Positions 1 through 6,285 of a DNA stretch of 12,506 nt are shown one piece after another. The DNA is from JBLHKE01 sp047619485. GTDB lineage: Bacteria; Verrucomicrobiota; Verrucomicrobiia; Verrucomicrobiales; DEV007. The notes beneath the pieces were generated by a model. The model did not search any database and was not told the origin of the DNA. It saw nothing but the letters and a program-made list of their open reading frames with translations. The stretch spans positions 1-12,506 of the forward strand of contig JBLHKE010000154.1 of the NCBI GenBank assembly GCA_047619485.1. The letters run 5' to 3'. A program made the position numbers and the translations under genes. How positions within the stretch are numbered: the first letter of the stretch is position 1; each line of letters opens with the position of its first letter.

Positions 1-170
1 TTCGAGTAGAGTAAGAATCGGACTAGCGATGCCTGGTCATCGGCGTCGCCACCGAGATCAGTCTCGGCGATAACTCGAAGTTTCGGAGCGGTATCGGCTG
101 CGCATACGGCGGTGATCGGAAGAAGGGCGAGCGCGATGGCGATGGCTTTGACGAACTGAGTCTTGGGCAT
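1..170 (-). CDS. Secreted DUF1593 / nucleoside-hydrolase-like protein, N-terminal part
   Basis: The reading frame starts at an ATG whose complement is 168-170 and stays open to the left edge, giving 56 codons. Residues 1-25 form a Sec signal peptide: Lys3 and Lys8, a hydrophobic stretch AIAIALALLPITAV, and a likely cleavage after VCA (residue 24). The mature start reads LRVIAETDLGGDADDQASLV, with Asp38, Asp42, Asp44 and Asp45 spaced as in the metal-binding N-terminal motif of nucleoside hydrolases. The DDQAS..RFLLYS continuation is what I associate with DUF1593, often annotated as cellulose-binding or nucleoside-hydrolase-like and common in secreted proteins of PVC bacteria. Family assignment rests on this short motif, and the catalytic C-terminal part lies outside the window. 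It is transcribed away from the cytochrome module at 471. No Shine-Dalgarno sequence precedes the ATG. Confidence 0.8.
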   Translation of the reverse strand, partial: MPKTQFVKAIAIALALLPITAVCAADTAPKLRVIAETDLGGDADDQASLVRFLLYS

Positions 171-470
171 GTTTTAGAGGGTTCGATTGATGGCTGGGAT
201 GAATTGTTTGGGGAGATCCATCTTCCCACCCTCGCCTCGTAAAGCATAGTTCAAATGAATCCCCTCGCCCCCCCGGTATCGCCTGCAGCTAGGACAGGTG
301 CAGTCGAGTCGAGCCGTCCCGATCGACATGGCTGAAAGCATGTCTGTCCAACGGATCCAGCACCGGAACGCTCACTGCTTGGTCGGGCACGGGTCGGACG
401 CTCACCGATTTCTGTCGTTTTATTACATGCTGGCTTCCCCATTATGTGGCTAACTATTAAATTGATCCTC
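171..470. other. Divergent intergenic region, no gene recognised
   Basis: These 300 nt separate the divergent DUF1593-like and DUF1549/1553 genes, so both promoters should lie here. I saw no protein-like reading frame: the frames covering it give low-complexity Arg/Ser/Pro-rich shadow peptides. I also saw no good -35/-10 pair, no strong hairpin terminator and no riboswitch-like fold. The last ~50 nt (421-470) are clearly AT-richer than the rest and are the likeliest place for the rightward promoter, but I cannot name a box with confidence. A C-run lies near 267-274. Confidence 0.5.
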
Positions 471-3383
471 ATGAAACGAGTTCCACTTGCTGCCCTCTCC
501 TGCTTGTTCCTCATCCATTTGCCGCTCAGCGCCGAGTCGACGGACGCCCCGGGTTTGGAATTTTTTGAAGCAAAGATTCGTCCAGTGCTGATCCAGAGCT
601 GCTACGAGTGTCACTCGTCTGAAGCGAGCCAGAAGAACCAACTCGCAGGTGAACTGTTTCTCGACACGCGTGAAGCCTCGCGAAAAGGCGGAAGTAGTGG
701 TCCAGCGGTGGTCCCGGGCGACTTGGGTAAGAGCCTCCTCGTCAAAGCGATCCGATACGAGGAGCCGTTCAACAATATCCCGCAGCATAAAAAACTCGAT
801 GGTTCCATCATCGGCGACTTCCTAAAATGGATCGAGATGGGCGCGCCCGACCCTCGCGATGGAAACGCGGTCGACGCGAGCGTGGGCGAAATCGAACTCG
901 AGGCCGGCCGGAAATTTTGGTCGCTGCAGCCGCTCAAGGAAGTGACGCCACCGCAGGTGAAGGCAAAACCGTGGCTGCGCACCGAGATTGATCGATTCAT
1001 ACTCGCGCCGCTGGAAGCGAGCGGTCTCGCGCCCAACGAGGTGGCGAGTCGGCGCACGCTCGTCCGCCGTGTCTACTTCGACTTGTTGGGACTGCCACCG
1101 GAACCCGCCGAGGTCGAAGCTTTCGTGGCCGATTCTGCTCCGGACGCCTATGCGCAATTGGTCGATCGCCTTCTCGCGAGCCAACATTATGGCGAGCGCT
1201 GGGCACGGCACTGGCTCGATCTGGCGCGCTTCGCAGAGAGCAATGGTTACGCCTTTGACCAAGATCGAGCAGCGGCGTTTCACTACCGCGACTTCGTCAT
1301 CAAAGCTCTCAACGAAGACATGCCCTACGATCGCTTCGTCCAACTGCAGATCGCCGGAGATCAGATCGCGCCAGAGAACTACATGGCGCAGGCCGCGACC
1401 GGATTTCTTGCAGCCGGTCCATTTACGTCCCAACAAACACAGAAAGAGCGCGAGCGCAGCCGCTACGAACAACTCGACGATGTCGTCGGGACCATCGGCA
1501 CATCGATGTTGGGATTAACTGTCGGTTGTGCCAGATGTCATGATCACAAATACGATCCGCTGCCGACGCATGATTACTACCGCTTTGTCGCCTGTTTTGC
1601 GGAGACTGGATTTCAGGATTACGATCACGATCCCAATCCTGCCGGGACGAAGACGGCCAAAGACAAATTTGATGCAGCCCACAAATCATTCCTCGACGCG
1701 CGGGAGAAATTTGAGAAGGAACAGCTGTCCGGTCGCCTCGATCAATGGCTTGCGACAAAGTCAGAGGAGCCGGAGCCAGAGAAGCTTGGGACATGGCAGC
1801 ACATTGGGCCATTCGCGGCGGCCGATTTCAAGAAGGCCTTCGCCGAAGCCTTCGAACCCGAGAAGGAGATCGATTTCCAGAAAGCTTACGGCGAGTTGAA
1901 GTGGACAGCGCAACCTGATTGGAAAGACGGCCAAGTCCATAACACTCTGACCGGCAACAATAGCGCCAACTATCTCTACCGAACCATCGAAGTCGAGCAG
2001 GCGCGCCCGCTGGAGATTTCGCTGGGTCGTGACGACGCGATCAAGGTGTTCTTCAACGGTACACAAGTGCTCGCAAAAGAGGTCTCGGGCGGGGCATCTC
2101 CCGATCAGGACACGGTCACGTTGCAACTGCTCGCCGGCACCAATCATCTGCTGCTCAAGATCGTCAACGCGTCCGGTCCGTCCGGGTTTTACTTCAGCAC
2201 CAAACCGGGTACCCCGAAGAACATCGAAGACATCCTCAAACTGGCTGCAGACAAACGCAATGAGCAGCAAAAGGCAGAGCTGCTCAAATGGTTTGCTCCG
2301 CGCGATCTAGACTGGAGCAAGCTAAATCTGGCCGAGCAAGAACATCTCAAAGGGCAACCGATCCCGGCGATCACCAAAGTGTTCGCCGCGCGCAAGAATG
2401 GCGCCACCTACAATTTTGGAGCTGATACCCGCAAGGTCTACTTCCTCGATCGCGGTGAGTCCAACTCCAAGCAGGGGCTGGCGACTCCTGGGTTTCTGCG
2501 TGTGTTAGAGTCTAGCGGCACGACAGAGAATCACTGGCTGTCGGAGGAAAGTCCACCGCGGATTGCCCTGGCGAACTGGCTGACAGATGAAGAGAAGGGC
2601 TCCGGCCATCTGCTTGCACGGGTGATCGTCAATCGGCTCTGGCAACATCACATGGGACGCGGAATTGTCGCTACCCCGAGCGATTTCGGCAGTCAGGGCG
2701 TCGCTCCGACCCATCCGGAGCTGCTCGATTTCCTCGCGGCCGAGCTGATTCGGGGTGGTTGGAAACTCAAACCGATCCACAAGCTGATCATGATGAGCGC
2801 GGTCTACCGGCAATCGGGCGAGATTGATTCACAGGCAGCGAAAGTCGATCCAGGAAACCAGCTATGGTGGCGGCGCGGAGCCACTCGACTCGAGGCAGAG
2901 GTCGTCCGCGATACATTGTTGGCCGTTAGCGGATCGCTCGATAAGACCATGTTCGGTATGGGATCGCTCGACCAGGCCAACCCACGTCGCAGCATCTACC
3001 TTACTGTGAAACGCGGCAATCTGATTCCAATTTTGCAATTGTTCGACGCGCCGGATGCAATGCAGAGCATCGGCGATCGCAATGTCACCACGGTCCCGCC
3101 GCAGGCGCTGGCGATGATGAATTCACCACTCGTCCGCCAACTGGCGGAGAAGTTCGCCAAGCGCATCCGCAGCGCGCCTGACGCGGCGCCGGAGCAAATG
3201 GTGGAACAGGCATACAAAGTGGCCCTGTCGCGACCGCCGGATGATTCGGAACGGGCGGAGATGCTCGGATTTATCATCACACAGGCCGCGTCGTATGGCG
3301 GCAACGATCAGGCAATGGAATTGGCGATGGTCGATTTCTGCCAGATGATGCTGTGCTCGAACGAATTTATTTTTGTCGATTAA
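471..3383 (+). CDS. Planctomycete-type cytochrome c protein with DUF1549 and DUF1553 domains
   Basis: This is a 970-residue exported protein. I chose the ATG at 471 over the in-frame ATG at 444 because it places a Sec signal peptide (MKRVPLAALSCLFLIHLPLSA, cut after residue 21) at the N-terminus. Domain order: a planctomycete cytochrome c domain (about 28-135) with heme motif CYECH at 44-48; DUF1549 (about 165-370) with HYGERWARHWLDLARFAES from His239 and a second heme-type motif CARCHDHKYDP from Cys353; a beta-rich insert (about 440-575) reminiscent of a galactose-binding-like sandwich; and DUF1553 (about 685-970) with NRLWQHHMGRG at 721-731, ending in SNEFIFVD. Length and order are normal for the family. 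It lies 12 nt before a DUF1501 gene, its usual partner, so the two are almost surely co-transcribed. Family function is not established; a periplasmic redox role, perhaps in polysaccharide breakdown, is inference. Confidence 0.93.
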   Translation: MKRVPLAALSCLFLIHLPLSAESTDAPGLEFFEAKIRPVLIQSCYECHSSEASQKNQLAGELFLDTREASRKGGSSGPAVVPGDLGKSLLVKAIRYEEPFNNIPQHKKLDGSIIGDFLKWIEMGAPDPRDGNAVDASVGEIELEAGRKFWSLQPLKEVTPPQVKAKPWLRTEIDRFILAPLEASGLAPNEVASRRTLVRRVYFDLLGLPPEPAEVEAFVADSAPDAYAQLVDRLLASQHYGERWARHWLDLARFAESNGYAFDQDRAAAFHYRDFVIKALNEDMPYDRFVQLQIAGDQIAPENYMAQAATGFLAAGPFTSQQTQKERERSRYEQLDDVVGTIGTSMLGLTVGCARCHDHKYDPLPTHDYYRFVACFAETGFQDYDHDPNPAGTKTAKDKFDAAHKSFLDAREKFEKEQLSGRLDQWLATKSEEPEPEKLGTWQHIGPFAAADFKKAFAEAFEPEKEIDFQKAYGELKWTAQPDWKDGQVHNTLTGNNSANYLYRTIEVEQARPLEISLGRDDAIKVFFNGTQVLAKEVSGGASPDQDTVTLQLLAGTNHLLLKIVNASGPSGFYFSTKPGTPKNIEDILKLAADKRNEQQKAELLKWFAPRDLDWSKLNLAEQEHLKGQPIPAITKVFAARKNGATYNFGADTRKVYFLDRGESNSKQGLATPGFLRVLESSGTTENHWLSEESPPRIALANWLTDEEKGSGHLLARVIVNRLWQHHMGRGIVATPSDFGSQGVAPTHPELLDFLAAELIRGGWKLKPIHKLIMMSAVYRQSGEIDSQAAKVDPGNQLWWRRGATRLEAEVVRDTLLAVSGSLDKTMFGMGSLDQANPRRSIYLTVKRGNLIPILQLFDAPDAMQSIGDRNVTTVPPQALAMMNSPLVRQLAEKFAKRIRSAPDAAPEQMVEQAYKVALSRPPDDSERAEMLGFIITQAASYGGNDQAMELAMVDFCQMMLCSNEFIFVD

Positions 3384-3395
3384 CTCAAGAAAGAT

Positions 3396-4841
3396 ATGAA
3401 CCAAGCATTCGGAAAATTCCACTCCCGCCGTTCCTTCCTTAGAAACACCGGGCTCGGCTGCGGTGCGCTGGCGCTGACTAACCTGCTCAAGGAAGAAGGT
3501 CTGCTCTCGACTGCAAATGCCGCCACAAAGGCTTCGCCCATTGCGCAGACCCGCGCTCCACACTTCGCGCCGAAAGCGAAATCGGTGATCTGGTTGTTCA
3601 TGCCGGGGAGCCCGTCGCAGGTCGACACCTTCGACTACAAGCCGGAGTTGCAGAAGCGCGACGGCATGGAACTCGAGGGCGCCGATCCCAAGACGGGGTT
3701 CTTTACAACCAGTGGCAAGCTCTTGAAGTCGCCCTTCAGTTTCAAGCAATACGGCGAGTCGGGCACCTGGGTCTCGGAGATCTTTCCGCACATGTCCAAG
3801 CATGTCGATAACATGGCGTTCATTCACTCGTGTTTTTCGCAGTCGAACAACCACACTCCGGCGATGCTGGAGATGAACTCTGGAATGTTCCTACAGGGAC
3901 GCCCGTGCATGGGCTCGTGGCTCACCTACGGACTCGGCAGCGAGAACCGCAACCTGCCTGGCTTCGTTGTCCTGCACGGCGCGATGCCGCGTGGTGGCAA
4001 GCCGATCTGGTCACCCGGTTTTCTACCCAAGGTTTACCAGCCGACCTCGATTGACGGCGGCAGACCGATCAGCGACCTGGCGCGACGCAACGACATGACC
4101 GACCAGCAACAGCGTGCGCAACTCGACGTGCTCAATAGAATGAACCAGGAGCACCAGGCACTGCGGCCCCACGAAGCAGATCTCGCTGCGCGGCTGGAGT
4201 CGTTCGAATTGGCCTACCGGATGCAGACCGCTGCGCCCGAGGCGATGGACGTGAACGACGAATCAGAAGCCACGAAGAAGGCCTATGGCGTCGATCAGAA
4301 CGAGACCAAGCTCGTGGCCAATCAGTGCATCACCGCACGGCGCCTGGTCGAGCGCGGTGTGCGCTTTGTGCAACTGTATGCCGGGACGAATGGCGGCGGT
4401 GGAGGCGTGGCCGATGTGCCATGGGACGGCCACAACGACATTGGTGCCAACCACCGTATCGCCGCCAAGAGCGTCGATCAACCGATCGGAGCGCTGCTCG
4501 CCGACCTGAAGTCCCGCGGCATGCTCGACGACACGCTGGTCGTCTGGGGCGGCGAGTTCGGGCGAACCTCGGATGCACAAGATGGCAAAGGCCGCGACCA
4601 CAACCCGCACGCATTCACAATGTGGATGGCTGGCGGCGGCATCAAGGGCGGCGTGCACTACGGTGCGAGCGACGAGTTCGGCTACAAAGCGGTCGAGAAT
4701 CGAGTCGGCGTCAACGACCTGCACGCGACGATCCTCCACCTGTTCGGCATCGACCACGAGCAGTTGACCTACCGTTTCAACGGACGGGACTTCCGACTGA
4801 CGGATGTTGCGGGGAACGTGATTAATGAGCTTCTCGCATGA
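3396..4841 (+). CDS. Tat-exported DUF1501 protein (alkaline-phosphatase/sulfatase-like fold)
   Basis: This 481-residue protein has a twin-arginine signal, SRRSFLRNTG from Ser10 with Arg11-Arg12, then a hydrophobic segment to about residue 45. Tat export implies folding in the cytoplasm, often around a cofactor or metal. The rest is a full-length DUF1501 domain. Conserved blocks include SQVDTFD (74-80), WGGEFGRTS (384-392), DHNPHAF (from Asp401) and NDLHATILHLFGID with His443. The Asp, Glu and His residues in these blocks resemble metal ligands of the alkaline phosphatase superfamily, to which DUF1501 is usually assigned. Which residue, if any, is the nucleophile is not something I can state. 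The short purine stretch aagaaaga just upstream is the only Shine-Dalgarno-like site at any start in this window. The gene follows the DUF1549/1553 gene by 12 nt. Its 3' end faces the homologous 3' end of the decayed module at 4848. Confidence 0.92.
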   Translation: MNQAFGKFHSRRSFLRNTGLGCGALALTNLLKEEGLLSTANAATKASPIAQTRAPHFAPKAKSVIWLFMPGSPSQVDTFDYKPELQKRDGMELEGADPKTGFFTTSGKLLKSPFSFKQYGESGTWVSEIFPHMSKHVDNMAFIHSCFSQSNNHTPAMLEMNSGMFLQGRPCMGSWLTYGLGSENRNLPGFVVLHGAMPRGGKPIWSPGFLPKVYQPTSIDGGRPISDLARRNDMTDQQQRAQLDVLNRMNQEHQALRPHEADLAARLESFELAYRMQTAAPEAMDVNDESEATKKAYGVDQNETKLVANQCITARRLVERGVRFVQLYAGTNGGGGGVADVPWDGHNDIGANHRIAAKSVDQPIGALLADLKSRGMLDDTLVVWGGEFGRTSDAQDGKGRDHNPHAFTMWMAGGGIKGGVHYGASDEFGYKAVENRVGVNDLHATILHLFGIDHEQLTYRFNGRDFRLTDVAGNVINELLA

Positions 4842-4892
4842 GGATCGCTACGTGAGCACGCCGCCAACGACATTGCCGGCAACATCCGTCAG
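4797..4892. repeat. 14-nt perfect inverted repeat at convergent paralogous gene ends
   Basis: The arm ctgacggatgttgc at 4797-4810 is perfectly complementary to gcaacatccgtcag at 4879-4892, with 68 nt between. Each arm encodes the same peptide, LTDVA, near the C-terminus of a DUF1501 sequence: the intact gene on plus and the decayed copy on minus. The repeat is therefore a by-product of two related genes meeting tail to tail. It might also fold in transcripts and stop transcription from both sides, but there is no U-run to support a classic terminator. Confidence 0.75.
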
Positions 4893-6203
4893 CCGATAAT
4901 CTCTCCCGCTATGGCGGTAGGTCAGGCGCTCGTGATCCAGTCCGAGCAGGTGGAGGATAGTGGCGTGGAAGTCGTGCACGTGTACAGAATCCTCGACTGG
5001 GCGCATTCCGTATTCGTCGGTCGCTCCGCAGACGGTTCCTGGTTTCACGCCCGCGCCTGCAAGCCACGAGCTGAATGCCCCAACGTCTGCGCGATCGCTT
5101 GCGGTCGCCGGTCTGGCGAAGAGCGTGCGGCAGACAAATTCGATCCGCTCATCCGGCTGCGCGGCGATTGCTTTCGCGGCGAAGCGGTTCGCACAGTCGT
5201 GGAAGAACGGATCGTTTATGAAATAGCGCGCTTGGGTAGGAGCTGTGATGAGGCCGGGTTTGACCGTGCTGGCGTTCGGGTCGGAGCCGTTGAACAGGGC
5301 GAAGAACGGCGTCGCCCGGTTGCGTTTGCGCATCAGGTAGACGCTGCGTTTGTCGGAAGAATAATCGGCGGCGAACGGGGCATGCTGGGTGAATAGACCA
5401 CTTGTCACGTGGTGGAAACGGATGTGCATCTCCAGGCAACCGGTCGAGCCGGCCAGAGTGAAGCAGAAGCGAGTCGCGCAATTCTTCAGCGGTGAGATGT
5501 CGGCGGTCGAAGGACGCATAGCGGGTGGCCTCCTCATCCGTGCCCGAGGCGCGACGGTAGGCGGCGCGGTTCATGATCAAGCGGTGCATCGCTTTGACGC
5601 TCCAGCCCTCGTCGATGAGGTGTCGCGCGAGGAAGTCGAGCAATTCTAGATGGGTCGGCGGTGTGCCATGCTTGCCGAAATCATTAGGGGTCGCCACGAG
5701 GCCAAAGTACCAGCCCCAGATGCGATTGGCCATGACACGAGCAGTCAGCGGATTGTCGGCGGCGGTGAGGCGCTGCGCGAGTTCCAGCCTGCCACTCGTA
5801 TCGTCGCCACCCAGCTTGCCACCTCCTAATACTGACAAAAACTCTCGAGGAACGGGATCGCCCTTATCTTCGTGGTCGTCGCTCACTTTGAGATCGATCG
5901 CAAGCTTACCATCGATTGTAAGCTTACCATCGATCGGGCTCAACCATGCGATGGCCACTGGTCCGTTTGGTCCCGGGTGGCAAAAGAATGTCCTAGTTGA
6001 AGGCATCGATGGCCCAATTGCGGTAGCTCCACGCATCCCCGATTGGATGAACGCTTTTTTCGCCGGCGGTGTCCGCGTAGCGAAGCAGGTCCAACCAATG
6101 CCGCCCCCAGCGCTCGCCGTAGTGCGCAGAGGCCAGCAGCTTGTCGACGATCTTGCGAAGTTTCCCGCGGATCGGACCGTGATCAAAGCGCTGAAATCGG
6201 GAT
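4848..6203 (-). pseudogene. Decayed DUF1549-DUF1553-DUF1501 module fused by deletions
   Basis: Read on the minus strand, three homologous pieces remain in the normal order. First (about 6190-5993): a DUF1549 fragment with KIVDKLLASAHYGERWGRH and RNWAIDAFN, ended by TAG at 5995-5993. The signal peptide, cytochrome domain and start of DUF1549 are missing. Second, in another frame (about 5990-5400): HPGPNGPVAIAWLSPIDGK, then DUF1553 with ANRIWGWYFGLVATPNDFG and THLELLDFLARHLIDEGW. Third, after a one-base shift near 5397: LFTQHAPFAADY, SSDKRSVYLMRKRNRATPFF and the rest of DUF1553 to about 5065. There it runs in frame into a DUF1501 C-terminus (WLAGAGVKPGTVCGATDEYG through LTDVAGNVV) that stops at 4848. 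DUF1553 also lacks two residues where its intact homologue has HHMGRG. No start codon joins these pieces, so no normal product is expected. It is only a distant paralogue of 471-4841, hence a relic of an independent module. The single shift at 5397 could be a sequencing error; the large deletions could not. Confidence 0.88.
5893..5938. repeat. 18-nt tandem repeat, about 2.5 copies, inside the decayed module
   Basis: Unit 1 is 5893-5910 (atcgatcgcaagcttacc), unit 2 is 5911-5928 (atcgattgtaagcttacc), and a partial third copy follows at 5929-5938. The two full units differ at 2 of 18 positions. On the minus strand the repeat encodes a reiterated hexapeptide, IDGKLT-IDGKLA-ID, at the site where intact relatives have one SPIDGKV-type strand. 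This looks like slipped-strand duplication, tolerated because the gene is dead or because the unit is a multiple of three. Confidence 0.85.
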
Positions 6204-6228
6204 CGTAGGGTCGGAGACCCATCCTACG
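6204..6228. repeat. 25-nt hairpin repeat (GGGTC-GGA-GACCC core), REP-like
   Basis: The core GGGTC (6208-6212), loop GGA, GACCC (6216-6220) is a perfect 5-bp stem. It is flanked by CGTA (6204-6207) and TACG (6225-6228), which also pair, leaving ATCC unpaired on one side. I recall hairpins built on GGTCTCCGACC as frequent intergenic repeats in verrucomicrobial genomes; copy number in this genome cannot be checked from the window. It sits between the broken 5' end of the decayed module and the start of the next operon. On the plus strand, 6 nt of sequence and then TTTTT follow it (6234-6238), so it could also act as a weak terminator. Confidence 0.6.
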
Positions 6229-6285
6229 GGCTCGTTTTTGTCGCGACGCGATCAGGTCATTCTGTCATGTTTTTGAGTTCTCTCC
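6229..6285 (+). promoter_or_regulatory. Probable promoter and leader region of the second module
   Basis: This is the only gap upstream of the DUF1587-1585 gene, between the hairpin and its ATG, so a promoter for the rightward operon should lie here or inside the decayed module. No convincing -35/-10 pair was found. The bases before the ATG (gagttctctcc) hold no Shine-Dalgarno sequence. The assignment is by position only. Confidence 0.3.

Noticed and set aside
281..305. Weak inverted repeat around ctgcag...tgcag upstream of the first module
   Set aside because: The pairing is short and imperfect, no more than expected by chance in GC-rich sequence.
444..470. Upstream in-frame ATG at 444 for the DUF1549/1553 gene
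   Set aside because: It adds nine residues (MWLTIKLIL) before a complete signal peptide and has no better ribosome-binding site; 471 gives a standard export signal.
471..533. Lipoprotein signal at Cys11 of the DUF1549/1553 protein
   Set aside because: The cysteine comes too early, with too short a hydrophobic stretch before it, and an ordinary signal-peptidase-I site follows at residue 21.
822..1472. 216-codon open frame on the minus strand inside the DUF1549 gene
   Set aside because: It lies wholly antisense to conserved DUF1549 sequence and shows no recognisable motif or start signal.
3123..3854. 243-codon open frame on the minus strand
   Set aside because: It overlaps two strongly supported plus-strand genes across their junction, and its peptide is Arg/Leu-rich with no family resemblance: a shadow of GC-rich coding sequence.
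4911..5396. Plus-strand open frame across the decayed module
   Set aside because: The opposite strand carries clear DUF1553 and DUF1501 homology, and the plus-strand peptide matches nothing I recognise.
5149..6222. Single intact 357-residue minus-strand protein
   Set aside because: Only its middle part is DUF1553-like; its N-terminal part is an out-of-frame reading of DUF1549 and its last ~75 residues are out of frame after the shift near 5397.
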